A DNA stretch of 64,000 nt, from NCBI GenBank assembly GCA_039795165.1, contig JBDKER010000008.1, forward strand, positions 1 through 64,000. The letters run 5' to 3'. Below the pieces are notes generated by a model. It was not told where the DNA came from and ran no database searches. It worked only from the letters and a program-made list of their open reading frames with translations. Shown here piece after piece: positions 44,609-53,148 of this stretch. The position numbers were made by a program, and so were the translations under genes. The stretch is from V1-33 sp039795165. GTDB taxonomy: Bacteria; Verrucomicrobiota; Verrucomicrobiia; Verrucomicrobiales; V1-33. The stretch's first letter is position 1. Each line of letters begins with the position of its first letter.

Positions 44609-44974
44609 ATGAGGGCACGGATTGTCAAGGAGTTCACCTTCGAAGCGGCGCAGACGCTGCCGACGCTGCCGGAGGGCCACAAGTGCCGGATGATGCACGG
44701 GCATAGTTTCCGGCTCGAGATATCGGTGGAGGGGGAAGTGGATCCGGCGATCGGCTGGGTGTACGATCACGCGAGGATTTCGCGGGCGATGGCTCCTCTG
44801 CTGGCGCAGCTGGATCACAGTTATGTGAATGACATTCCGGGTCTGGAGGTGCCGACGATTGAGAACATGTGTGCGTGGCTCTGGCGGAAGCTGGAGGGTG
44901 ATTTGCCGGGCCTCTGCGAGATTGTGCTGCATGAGACGCCGACGGCGCGCTGCGTGTTCCGCGGGGAATTCTGA
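44609..44974 (+). CDS. queD: 6-carboxytetrahydropterin synthase QueD
   Basis: This 121-residue enzyme makes the queuosine/7-deazaguanine precursor from dihydroneopterin triphosphate. It matches the E. coli protein in length. The catalytic Cys is C26 (GHKC), H30 and H32 (HGHSF) are two zinc ligands, and the LDHSYVND and HET segments hold the remaining catalytic residues. The third zinc ligand, a His in the FEAAH motif of most family members, is Gln15 here (FEAAQTLP). I choose the ATG at 44609 because the longer open frame overlaps the oxidoreductase. Other que genes are not nearby. Confidence 0.9.
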   Translation: MRARIVKEFTFEAAQTLPTLPEGHKCRMMHGHSFRLEISVEGEVDPAIGWVYDHARISRAMAPLLAQLDHSYVNDIPGLEVPTIENMCAWLWRKLEGDLPGLCEIVLHETPTARCVFRGEF

Positions 44975-44986
44975 AGAGGTCCGGAT

Positions 44987-45409
44987 CTAGCGGGGCCGGG
45001 CCGGTGGCTTCTCCGGAGAAGGTTTGGCCTCGGCGGCTGCGTTGTTTTCTGCGGCGGCGGCCTCGCGCCATTTCCATGCGGTGAGCTGGAAGGGATCCGG
45101 CCGGCGCCATGGCTGCCACCAGACGGTGGCGTCGGCTTCGCGTTCGGTGCCGTTGCTGCGGACGCGGAGGTGGAGCTGGTAATTGATGCCGGCGACGACC
45201 TGCTCGCGGGCGGCGACGATGGCTTTGAGCTGGATTTCCGGGGCCTTGTCCGTGCTGTCTGGTTTCGCTGCTGCTGCGGCTTTTACGGCGAAAGCGGCGG
45301 CTGCTTTTACTTCGCTGCTCTTCGGGTCGGCGTCGGAGAAGCCACCCGGGAGGGGAGGCGCGGCGACTGCGCAGACGGCGAGGGTGACGGCGACGAGCAG
45401 CGGTTTCAT
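44987..45409 (-). CDS. Secreted cystatin-like protease inhibitor
   Basis: This 140-residue protein has a signal peptide (about residues 1-17, ending VAA). The mature part carries all three contact motifs of cystatins, in order: Gly-Gly near the mature N-terminus (22-23), QVVAG at 70-74 and a Pro-Trp pair at 100-101. An AAFAV segment at about 38-42 lies where plant cystatins have LARFAV. A low-complexity Ala/Pro/Lys tail follows. Cystatins inhibit papain-like and legumain-like Cys proteases; they occur sporadically in bacteria. The gene begins 9 bp after the E2 stop, so it may be co-transcribed with dehydrogenase genes. Confidence 0.75.
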   Translation of the reverse strand: MKPLLVAVTLAVCAVAAPPLPGGFSDADPKSSEVKAAAAFAVKAAAAAKPDSTDKAPEIQLKAIVAAREQVVAGINYQLHLRVRSNGTEREADATVWWQPWRRPDPFQLTAWKWREAAAAENNAAAEAKPSPEKPPARPR

Positions 45410-45418
45410 GGCATGCGG

Positions 45419-46642
45419 TCAGAGAAGTTCGGGAGATTCCATGAGCTGGGCGACGCGGTGGAGGAGTCGGCCCGCGCCCCCGCCATCGAGGACGCGGTGA
45501 TCGAAGCTGAGGGTGAGTTCGGCCCTGGTGCGTGGGAGGAACGACTGGCTGTGATCGTCCCAGACGGGCTGGCGGACACCGGCTCCGAGGCCGAGGACGA
45601 GATTCTGTTCTGGGAGAGGAATGGGAGTGGCCCAGAGGATTCCGAAGGTGCCGAAATTGGTGATGGTGGCGATGCCGAGGCCGCGGGCTTCCGGTGGCAG
45701 GCGGCGGTCGCGTGCGGCGGCGACGAGCTGGCCGTAGGAAGCGGCCAGTTCCGAGAGCGACTTCCGGTCGACGTCGCGGATGATGGGGACGAGGACACCG
45801 TCGGGTACTTCGACGGCGAAGCCGAGGTCGATGGCTTTGGGGTGAACGATGCGTTTGCCCACGAGACGTCCGGCGGCTGCGGTATTCTCGGCGAGGGCGA
45901 GCGAGAGGGCGCGCATCGCGTAGAGGGCGGGACCGGGCCGTGGTTCCGGCTGACGCCGTCTGTGATCGAGGAGGGGGTCGAGGGTGACGGCGATGCCGAC
46001 CGTGGCGAGGGGTCGGGCCCATGAGCGGCGCATGGAATCCGCCACGGCGATGCGCATCGGGCTGGCGGGCGTCATGCGGTGCTCTTCGAGTTGCTGCATG
46101 AAGGCTTCGAAGTCCTCGACGGTGACGCGTCCGCCTGCGCCGCTGCCGGCGACCGAGGCGAGGTCGGCGGCATTGATGCCGAGTTCCTGCATGCGGCCGC
46201 GGAGTCGGGGTGAGATATAGGTGGCTCCCGAGGCATTGGCCGGGACGGGGAGACCCGAGAGGGTGGGCTGGACTTCCTGTGGTCGGCCCTCGTGGATTTC
46301 CGCGGTTTGATCCGTCTGGAAGTGGAGATTGGCGGGGAGGTCCGGGGATTCGCTGCCGGGCACTGGCGCGAGGGGGGCGAGGCCGGCGCGGGCCGCTTCT
46401 TCCTCGGTCACTTCGAGCGATCCGATGATGGCTCCGACGGGGTAGCTGACACCGACGGAGCCGAGGATTTCGGCGACGGTACCGCTGCACGGGATGGTGA
46501 CGCTCATGGTGGCCTTCTGGGTTTCGACCTCCATGATTTCCTGATCGGCGTGGACGTTGGCTCCGGCGGTGATGCCGATGCGGACGATGGTGGCCTCGGC
46601 GATGGATTCGCCCAGCTGCGGCATGAGGATGGGAATGCGCAT
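45419..46642 (-). CDS. 2-oxoacid dehydrogenase complex E2 (dihydrolipoamide acyltransferase)
   Basis: This is a 407-residue E2. The N-terminal lipoyl domain carries the lipoylated Lys43 in EVETQKAT (usually DKA). The E3-binding domain is around SPRLRGRMQELGINAADL. The catalytic acyltransferase domain ends with FDHRVLDGG near 380-388. The enzyme passes acyl groups from E1 to CoA. It follows E1-beta by 24 bp. No E1-alpha or E3 gene is in the window, so those partners must lie elsewhere. Pyruvate, acetoin or branched-chain oxoacids are possible substrates. Confidence 0.9.
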   Translation of the reverse strand: MRIPILMPQLGESIAEATIVRIGITAGANVHADQEIMEVETQKATMSVTIPCSGTVAEILGSVGVSYPVGAIIGSLEVTEEEAARAGLAPLAPVPGSESPDLPANLHFQTDQTAEIHEGRPQEVQPTLSGLPVPANASGATYISPRLRGRMQELGINAADLASVAGSGAGGRVTVEDFEAFMQQLEEHRMTPASPMRIAVADSMRRSWARPLATVGIAVTLDPLLDHRRRQPEPRPGPALYAMRALSLALAENTAAAGRLVGKRIVHPKAIDLGFAVEVPDGVLVPIIRDVDRKSLSELAASYGQLVAAARDRRLPPEARGLGIATITNFGTFGILWATPIPLPEQNLVLGLGAGVRQPVWDDHSQSFLPRTRAELTLSFDHRVLDGGGAGRLLHRVAQLMESPELL

Positions 46643-46666
46643 GGGGGGGGTGGCGTGGGCGGGAAA

Positions 46667-47644
46667 TCAGAGAGCGAGGAGATCGCGCAGGGCGGCGGCG
46701 ATGGTCGCGGCGGTGGGTCGGTGATGAGCCCAGAGGTTGGGGTGATAGGGAATGGGGGTGTCGCGGGAATTGAGGCGCCGGGGGGGCGCGTCGAGCAGGT
46801 GGAATCCGTCGGCGACGACCCGGCTGATGACTTCTGCGGCGACGCCGCCCCATGGGAAGCTTTCGGCTACGGCGAGGAGGCGACCGGTGCGGGCGACCGA
46901 TGCGAGCACGCTATCGGTGTCGAGGGGTTTGACGCTGCGGAGGTCGACGATTTCGATTTCCCAGCCATCGCGGAGGAGGTCATCTGCGGCGCGCAGGGAT
47001 TCGTGGAGCATGGCGCTGCAGGTGACGACGGTGGCGTGTCGGCCGCTGCGGGCGATGCGGGCTTTGCCGATGGGAAGGCTTTCCGCGGGGAGAGCGTCTG
47101 CCTTGAGGTGGTAGTACAGGAATTTGTGTTCGCAGAAGATGACCGGGTCGTCGAGCGCGACCGCGTCGAGGAGCATGGTGTAGGCATCGCCGACGGTAGC
47201 GGGGGTGAGGACGATGAGTCCCGGGTAGTGGGCGTAGAGGCTTTCCATGCTCTGGCTGTGGAATGGTCCGCTGCCGGGGGTGCCGCCGCTGGGCAGGCGG
47301 ATAACGAGCGGGCAGGGAGTGCCGGTGCGCCAGAAGTGGGTGGCCGCCTGATTGATGATCTGATTGAAGCCGATGCTGGAGAAGTCGGCGAACTGCATTT
47401 CGACGATTGGTCGCATGCCGCTGATGGCGGCACCGACGGCCATGCCGACCATGGCGTCTTCGCTGATGGGGCTGTCGAGCACGCGTCCGGGGAAGTCGCG
47501 GGCGAGGTTTTTCGTCGCTTTGAAGGCACCTCCGAAGGCGGCGATATCCTGGCCGTAGAGGAAGACGGCAGGGTTTTCGCGGAGGGCCCTCGCCTGGGCC
47601 TCCCGGATGGCTTCGAGGTAGGAAATGCTCACGGTTTTAGCCAT
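46667..47644 (-). CDS. 2-oxoacid dehydrogenase E1 component beta subunit
   Basis: This is a 325-residue transketolase-type E1-beta subunit with SYLEAIREAQARALRENP at the N-terminus, GQDIAAFGGAFKATKNLA, and the C-terminal transketolase-like domain VVTCSAMLHESL. The alpha subunit that completes the thiamine-diphosphate site is not adjacent. The gene lies 39 bp after priA on the same strand and 24 bp before the E2 gene. Confidence 0.9.
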   Translation of the reverse strand: MAKTVSISYLEAIREAQARALRENPAVFLYGQDIAAFGGAFKATKNLARDFPGRVLDSPISEDAMVGMAVGAAISGMRPIVEMQFADFSSIGFNQIINQAATHFWRTGTPCPLVIRLPSGGTPGSGPFHSQSMESLYAHYPGLIVLTPATVGDAYTMLLDAVALDDPVIFCEHKFLYYHLKADALPAESLPIGKARIARSGRHATVVTCSAMLHESLRAADDLLRDGWEIEIVDLRSVKPLDTDSVLASVARTGRLLAVAESFPWGGVAAEVISRVVADGFHLLDAPPRRLNSRDTPIPYHPNLWAHHRPTAATIAAALRDLLAL

Positions 47645-47683
47645 CGGTCCGCGGAGGGGGGGGCTTCAAGCCGGAAAAGCGGC

Positions 47684-49969
47684 TCAGCTGAGCGAAACGG
47701 GATCGACATCGACGATGACGGCCACGTCCTGGGGGATGGAGGTGGCCTTGAGGATGGGCTGGAGGTACTGGGTGATGGTGCTGGTGCGCGGGGCGCGCAG
47801 GAGGATCTGGAAGCGGTAGTGGTCGTGGGATTTCTCGAGCGGGCTGGGAGCCGGGTCGCTCATGGTGAGGGTGGGCGGAAGGGATTCCGCGAGGCGGCGG
47901 TGAATGGTTTCGAGGGTGAACTCGGCGAGCCGCTGGTTGGGAGACTTGCAGGTGAGGAGGGCGGCGTGCGTGAACGGAGGGTATTGGAAGACCTTGCGCA
48001 TTTCGAGTTCCTGCTCGCTGAAGCCTGGGAAGTCGTGATGGCGGGCGTGCTGGATGGCGGGGAGGTGAGGACTGTAGGTCTGGACGATGACTTCGCCGCG
48101 GAGGGATCCTCGTCCGGCGCGTCCGGCGACCTGGGTGAGGAGGGCGAAGGTGCGTTCCGATGCGCGGAAGTCCGGGGTATGGAGCGTGAGGTCGGCGTTG
48201 AGGACACCGACGAGTGTGACATTGGGAAAGTGGAGGCCTTTGGCGATCATCTGGGTACCTACGAGGATGTCGATCTGGCCGGTTTTGAACTGGAGCAGGG
48301 TATCGCGGAGGGTGTGCTTCTGCTGCATGGCGTCCGTATCGACGCGGGCGGTGCGGGCTTTGGGGAAGAGGGAAGCGAGGGTGTGGTGAACGCGTTCCGT
48401 GCCGTATCCAGCGAAGAGGATGCCGGGGTCTGCGCATTCCGGGCATTTGCGTGGCGGGAGCTTCTGGAAGCCGCAGACGTGGCAGATGAGGCGTTCGCTT
48501 TCCTGATGGAGCGTCATGGGAACCGAGCAGTGGGTGCAGCGGACGACGTGGCCGCAGGCGAGGCACTGGACACTGGCTGCGAAGCCGCGGCGGTTGATGA
48601 AGAGGATGGATTGTTCGGCGCGCTGGAGGCGCTGGTCGAGGGCGATGCGGAGCCGTTCACTGATGATGGGTGGGGCCCCCTTGGCGGCCCGGCGCTTTTC
48701 GTGGCGCATGTCGATGATGCGGACGAGCGGGAGTCCGGCGCTGTCGGCCCGTTCCGTCATGCTGAGAAGCTGGTATTTGCCGCGGAGGGCATTGTGCCAT
48801 GATTCGAGCGATGGGGTGGCGGAGCCGAGGACGATGGCGCAGGGCGTCTGGGCGGCGCGCACGACGGCGGTGTCGCGGGCTTGGTAGCGCGGGGGGCTTT
48901 CCTGCTTGTAGGAATTCTCGTGTTCCTCGTCGACGATGATGAGGCCGGTATCGGTGAGGGGAGCGAAGACGGCGCTGCGGGCACCGATGACGATGCGGGC
49001 GCGGCCTTTCTGGATCTTCTGCCATTCGTCGAAGCGTTCTCCCTGGCTGAGGTGACTGTGAAGGACCGCGATCTGGCTCGTGGCCGAGGCGAAGCGGGAT
49101 TTGAAGCGTTCGACGGTCTGGGGGGTCAGGGAGATTTCCGGAACGAGAATGAGGACCGAGCGTCCTTCATCGAGAACGGCCTGGGCGGCCTGGAGGTAGA
49201 CTTCGGTTTTGCCGCTGCCGGTGACGCCGTGGAGGAGGAGGGGCTTGGCTTTCGCGGGGTTGGCGGTGGCTGCGAGAATGGCGGTGAGGGCTGCCTGCTG
49301 GGCCTCGTTGAGCGGGAGTGGTTCCGTGGCGATGAAGGTATCGTTTCCGTGAGGGTCGCGGCTGACTTCTTCGTCGAGCAGCGAGATCCATCCGGATTCC
49401 GCGAGCGATTTGAGAGAGGCGGCGGGGAAGCCGGCTGTGGGGAGCGGGTCTGCGGCTGCGGCGAGGGCTGTGAGGATTTCCGCCTGGCGGGGGGCGCGGC
49501 GCTGGAGATTGGCGAGAGCGGTGGCGTCGGGGCTGCGGACAAGCTGGGCCACGCGGCGGGTTTTGGCCTGGTGGCGTTCGCCCCGGACCGAGGTGGGCAG
49601 CATGGCGCGGACCACGGTTTCGAGGGGGGCACAGTAGTACTCCGAGACCCAGCGGGCGAGGCGCAGCAGGGACGGCGGCAGGACCGGGCGTTCCTCGATG
49701 GTGGAGAGCAGCGGCTTCAGTTTCCGTCCGGGCTCGGGGGCGGATGGGTGGATGGCGAGAACGGTGCCGGGCTGACGGCGCTGCTGCAGCGGGCAGACCA
49801 CGCGGCTGCCCGGGGAGACCGCGCTGCGGAAGCTTTCCGGAATGAGGTAATCGAACTGGAGGTCACCGGGGCCGTCGAGCAGGACCGTGGCCACGGGGCC
49901 GGAGCCGGCGGAGTCGTCCGGGGCCGGTTCAGGTGGAGGGAGCAGGAAATCGTGGCTGGCCGGGGGCAT
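47684..49969 (-). CDS. priA: Primosomal protein N' (PriA helicase)
   Basis: This 761-residue replication-restart helicase has Walker A GVTGSGKTEVY near 245, the DEEH box (IIVDEEHENSYKQ) and GSATPS. The zinc-binding Cys cluster is present (CLACGHVVRCTHC, CHVCG, CPEC). I place the start at the ATG at 49969 because this removes a long, low-similarity N-terminus and gives the normal PriA length. It is preceded by a 338-bp gap that holds the mgtE terminator. Confidence 0.95.
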   Translation of the reverse strand: MPPASHDFLLPPPEPAPDDSAGSGPVATVLLDGPGDLQFDYLIPESFRSAVSPGSRVVCPLQQRRQPGTVLAIHPSAPEPGRKLKPLLSTIEERPVLPPSLLRLARWVSEYYCAPLETVVRAMLPTSVRGERHQAKTRRVAQLVRSPDATALANLQRRAPRQAEILTALAAAADPLPTAGFPAASLKSLAESGWISLLDEEVSRDPHGNDTFIATEPLPLNEAQQAALTAILAATANPAKAKPLLLHGVTGSGKTEVYLQAAQAVLDEGRSVLILVPEISLTPQTVERFKSRFASATSQIAVLHSHLSQGERFDEWQKIQKGRARIVIGARSAVFAPLTDTGLIIVDEEHENSYKQESPPRYQARDTAVVRAAQTPCAIVLGSATPSLESWHNALRGKYQLLSMTERADSAGLPLVRIIDMRHEKRRAAKGAPPIISERLRIALDQRLQRAEQSILFINRRGFAASVQCLACGHVVRCTHCSVPMTLHQESERLICHVCGFQKLPPRKCPECADPGILFAGYGTERVHHTLASLFPKARTARVDTDAMQQKHTLRDTLLQFKTGQIDILVGTQMIAKGLHFPNVTLVGVLNADLTLHTPDFRASERTFALLTQVAGRAGRGSLRGEVIVQTYSPHLPAIQHARHHDFPGFSEQELEMRKVFQYPPFTHAALLTCKSPNQRLAEFTLETIHRRLAESLPPTLTMSDPAPSPLEKSHDHYRFQILLRAPRTSTITQYLQPILKATSIPQDVAVIVDVDPVSLS

Positions 49970-50307
49970 CCGTGGGGGGCCACGATAGGCGGATGGCTGG
50001 GAAGTCCAGGCCGCTTGCCGCGAGGCGCGAGGCTGGGAGAATGCAACAAAAACGGCACAGGAAGAAAGGCGACAGCGGCGGGACCCGGGAGCATGTTCTC
50101 CCTGTCGCTGGTGCTTCAGCACTGGCGGCACGGGATCCTCTGAAACGCAATCAGAGGGTGCTGCGCAAACAACAAAAAAGGGGAGAAGGGCGGTGCCGTA
50201 AGGTGCCGCCCTTCGATTTTGGCGGGGCAGGAGCCATTTGAGGAGATGGGCGCAGCCGTGGAGCCTTGTTTTGCGGTACGTGGAAGAGACGGAGTTCGGC
50301 CGAAGCT
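49970..50307. other. 338-bp intergenic region between mgtE and priA
   Basis: No gene was found here. The left part should hold the priA promoter, but I cannot define one with confidence. It contains a 7-bp inverted repeat (50137-50143 with 50151-50157, loop of seven) of unknown role, and a terminator-like hairpin at 50174-50214 for the upstream mgtE. Confidence 0.6.
50174..50214 (-). terminator. Intrinsic terminator of mgtE
   Basis: On the minus strand a 9-bp G+C-rich stem (50206-50214 with 50185-50193, extended by less stable pairs) is followed within a few bases by six T residues (50174-50179 read as A on the plus strand). It lies about 90 bp after the mgtE stop. Confidence 0.7.
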
Positions 50308-51705
50308 TCAGGCCAGCCCGAGGATGGAGCGGGCGAGGTTGAGGTAGATGAGGAGGCCGGTGGCGTCGACGATGGTGGTGATGGCTGGGCTGGCGATGAC
50401 GGCGGGGTCGAGCCGCAGGGCTTTGGCACCCATGGGGAGGATGGCACCGATGAGGGTGGAGGCGGAGATCTGAATGAGGAGGGCGAGGCCCACGGTGGCG
50501 GCGAATTTTCCGAGGGAATCCTCCGCGATATTCATGAAGGACGGGCGGAGCCAGTAGATCTGGGCGACCATGCAGAGGGAGAGGATGGTGCCGATGATGA
50601 GGCCGACGCGCAGTTCCTTCCATGCGACGCGGAGGACTTCGGCGGGCGTCAGTTCGCCGAGGGACATGGCGCGGATGACCATGGTGGCGGCCTGTCCGCC
50701 GGTGTTCCCGCCGGCCGCGACGATCATGGGCATGTAGATGGTGAGGGCGAAGACGGTGCTCAGCTGATTCTGATAGGAATAGATGACACTGCCCGAGACG
50801 AGGCCGAGGAAGGCGAGGGAAACGATCCAGCCGAAGCGGCGCTGCACCTGGCGGAGGACCGGGGTATTGAGGTAGACCTCCTCGGCAGCATCACCGGTGA
50901 TACCCGACTGACGTTCAAGGTCTTCGGTGCTTTCTTCCTCCTGGATCTCGAGGGCGTCGTCGTGTGTGATGACTCCGAGAATGCGTCCGTCGTCGTCGAC
51001 CACCGGCAGGGCCAGCATGTCGTATTTGACCATGACTCGGAGGGCTTTTTCCTGGTCGGCGGTGGCAAGCACGGCGCGGGTGTCGCCGTCGTTGAGATCG
51101 GCGATGAGGGTGTCGGGGTCGGCGAAGGTCAGGTCGCGGAGCCGGACTTTTCCGAGGATGAGGCCATCGTGGTCCGTGACGTAGATCCGGGCGAGCATTT
51201 CGGCTTCGTCCTGGATGTTGCGGAGGGTGGCGATGGCCTTGCGGACGGTGAATGATTCCTCGACCGTGGCAAAGGCCGTGGTCATGCGGCCGCCCGCGGT
51301 GTCTTCCGGGAACTTGAGGAGTTCGCGGGCTGCCTTGCGGCGGTTTTCTGAGAGCAGGTGGAAGGCGTGGCCGCGGAAGGGGCCGGGCATTTCCTGGAGC
51401 AGGTCGACGAGGACGTCGTCCGAGAGGTCGTCGAGGGTGAAGGTCAGTTCCCGGTCCGGCATGGCTGCGAGGATGGCGACGGCGTCGGATCCGGGCAGTT
51501 GGGGCAGGAAAGCTGGGATGATGTCGGCGGGGAGCTGGCTGACGAGCTGGGGCCGGAGGTCTTCCGGGAGGGATTCGTAGGCGGATGCGAGGTCGGCGGG
51601 GTGGGTGTCCTCGAGGAGGGTGGGCAGGAGGTCCCAATGGCCGCTGGTGATGGCTTCGGTGAGGCGGCTGGCGGCCTCGCTTTCTCCGGTCTCCTCGTCA
51701 TCCAT
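50308..51705 (-). CDS. mgtE: Magnesium transporter MgtE
   Basis: This 465-residue Mg2+ channel has the cytosolic N domain (about 1-125), a CBS pair (about 130-260, RIYVTDHDGLILGKVRLRDL and VVDDDGRILGVITHDDA) and five C-terminal transmembrane helices from about 285. The pore motif GGNTGGQAATMVIRAMS is intact. The CBS region lets cytosolic Mg2+ close the channel. I choose the ATG at 51705 because the frame upstream runs over the pgsA-like gene. No Mg riboswitch could fit in the 71-bp leader. Confidence 0.94.
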   Translation of the reverse strand: MDDEETGESEAASRLTEAITSGHWDLLPTLLEDTHPADLASAYESLPEDLRPQLVSQLPADIIPAFLPQLPGSDAVAILAAMPDRELTFTLDDLSDDVLVDLLQEMPGPFRGHAFHLLSENRRKAARELLKFPEDTAGGRMTTAFATVEESFTVRKAIATLRNIQDEAEMLARIYVTDHDGLILGKVRLRDLTFADPDTLIADLNDGDTRAVLATADQEKALRVMVKYDMLALPVVDDDGRILGVITHDDALEIQEEESTEDLERQSGITGDAAEEVYLNTPVLRQVQRRFGWIVSLAFLGLVSGSVIYSYQNQLSTVFALTIYMPMIVAAGGNTGGQAATMVIRAMSLGELTPAEVLRVAWKELRVGLIIGTILSLCMVAQIYWLRPSFMNIAEDSLGKFAATVGLALLIQISASTLIGAILPMGAKALRLDPAVIASPAITTIVDATGLLIYLNLARSILGLA

Positions 51706-51776
51706 GGGGCCGGATAGACGGCGCGGCAGAAGGGTGCAAGTTGGAAACCCGGAAGAGCCTTTCAGGGATGCTGAAA

Positions 51777-52355
51777 TCAGTTCTGCGGGACGTGCCGGTA
51801 CTGCTGCCAGCCTTTGTGGATGTAGACCATGCCCGAAGCGAAGGTGATGGCCGCGGCAGGCACCATGATGGCCCACCATGGGGGCCATGGGAGCTGGAGC
51901 ATGACCCAGCCGAGGGCGAGGAGCTGCAGGACGGTGGCCAGTTTTCCGGTCCAGTGGGGCACGATCTGGACGCGGCCGTGACGCCGGGCGATGGCCCATG
52001 CGGCGAGGGAAGAGAGGACATCGCGCAGGATGACGACGGTGGCGAACCACCATGGGATCCAGTGCCGTGCCGACCACGGGTGGAGGTTGAGGACGATGAG
52101 GGCCGTCAGCATGAGGCATTTGTCCGCGAGGGGGTCGAGGATTCGGCCGAGCCGGGAATGCTGCTGGAAGCGGCGGGCGATCCAGCCATCGAGGGCATCG
52201 CTCAATCCGGCGGCGAGGAAGACCCCCATGGCGGCGAGGCGGTGCGATTCCTCCGGCGACCCTGCGGCGACCGAATGGCCATAGGAAACCGCGAGCCACG
52301 CATAGAGCGGGATCATGAAGATGCGGAAGACCGTGATTCTGGTGGCGAGGGTCAT
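51777..52355 (-). CDS. CDP-alcohol phosphatidyltransferase (PgsA-like)
   Basis: This 192-residue membrane enzyme has the signature DALDGWIARRFQQHSRLGRILDPLADK (D-x2-DG-x2-AR-x8-G-x3-D-x3-D) at about 52-78. The size and N-terminal helix fit phosphatidylglycerophosphate synthase, which uses CDP-diacylglycerol and glycerol-3-phosphate; phosphatidylserine or other alcohols cannot be excluded. It is upstream of mgtE on the same strand, 71 bp apart, and divergent from dhaL. The ATG at 52355 is chosen by family length. Confidence 0.87.
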   Translation of the reverse strand: MTLATRITVFRIFMIPLYAWLAVSYGHSVAAGSPEESHRLAAMGVFLAAGLSDALDGWIARRFQQHSRLGRILDPLADKCLMLTALIVLNLHPWSARHWIPWWFATVVILRDVLSSLAAWAIARRHGRVQIVPHWTGKLATVLQLLALGWVMLQLPWPPWWAIMVPAAAITFASGMVYIHKGWQQYRHVPQN

Positions 52356-52425
52356 GTAGCGGCGGGGCGTTCCATGGTGGAACCGGGGATGGGTGTTGTC
52401 AGGGGCGAAAGCGTGCGGGGAAGAG

Positions 52426-52445
52426 CTGCAAGCTGAGGCTTGCAG
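52426..52445. promoter_or_regulatory. Inverted repeat between divergent pgsA-like and dhaL genes
   Basis: Perfect 8-bp arms (52426-52433 and 52438-52445) enclose the loop TGAG. The dyad lies in the shared control region, 71 bp before pgsA and 48 bp before dhaL. It could be an operator or a hairpin in the dhaL leader. Confidence 0.3.
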
Positions 52446-52492
52446 GTGCCGCGGGAAGGGCCATGGTCGGGCCCAAAGAACCATACGCTGCC

Positions 52493-53131
52493 ATGTCCCG
52501 AACGTCCCTTGATTCCGCCGAAGTGAAAACCATGCTGCTTGCAGTTGCTGATGCGGTCATTGCGGCCGAGCCGGCTCTGAGCGAAGCCGACCGCAATCTT
52601 GGCGACGGGGATCATGGGCTGGGAATGCAGCGCGGATTTCAGGCGGTGCAGGCGAAGCTGGCGTCCATGGACGCGGCTGAGGGGGTTGATAAGCTTCTCA
52701 GTGCCACGGGGATGGCCATGATGTCGTCGATGGGTGGGGCGAGTGGCGCGATTTTCGGGACTTTGTTCCGGGACGGGGGCAAGGCGCTGGTTGGGCGGAC
52801 GGAATTCGATGGTGCGGCGCTGGCGGCCTTTCTGCGGGCGGCGTGCGATGGGGTGATGGCGCGGGGCAAGGCGAAGCCGGGGGACAAGACCATGGTGGAT
52901 GCGCTGCATCCGGCAGCCGAGAAGGCGGAAGAAGTGGCGGGGCTCGGCATCGGCGAGGCGCTTGCGGCGGTGGCTGGTGCGGCGGAAGCGGGCCGCGATC
53001 TGAGCAGCGGCATGGTGGCGACGCTGGGCCGGGCGCGCACCTTGGGCGAGGCTTCCGTTGGTCATCCGGACGCGGGGGCCTGTTCGGTGGCGGTGATTTT
53101 CCGTGCCATGAGTGACTTTGCGGCATCGTGA
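52493..53131 (+). CDS. dhaL: Orphan dihydroxyacetone kinase ADP-binding subunit DhaL
   Basis: This 212-residue protein matches DhaL, the ATP-binding partner of DhaK. The Mg2+/nucleotide-binding Asp motif is GDGDHGLGMQRGF near 37-49, and the SSMGGASGAIFGT and GRARTLGEASVGHPDAGA segments are present. The ATG at 52493 gives E. coli-like length and aligns exactly; an earlier ATG at 52463 has a stronger Shine-Dalgarno and would add ten residues. There is no DhaK or DhaM in the window. DhaL alone cannot phosphorylate dihydroxyacetone, so it may work with a distant DhaK or other kinase domain. Confidence 0.88.
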   Translation: MSRTSLDSAEVKTMLLAVADAVIAAEPALSEADRNLGDGDHGLGMQRGFQAVQAKLASMDAAEGVDKLLSATGMAMMSSMGGASGAIFGTLFRDGGKALVGRTEFDGAALAAFLRAACDGVMARGKAKPGDKTMVDALHPAAEKAEEVAGLGIGEALAAVAGAAEAGRDLSSGMVATLGRARTLGEASVGHPDAGACSVAVIFRAMSDFAAS

Positions 53132-53148
53132 GGCCTTGCGTGGCATTC

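Noticed and set aside
46292..48802. A plus-strand open frame of 836 residues antisense to E2, E1-beta and priA.
   Set aside because: Composition is dominated by Gly, Asp, Glu, Ala and Val, as expected from the antisense of C-ending codons. Well-conserved genes occupy the other strand.
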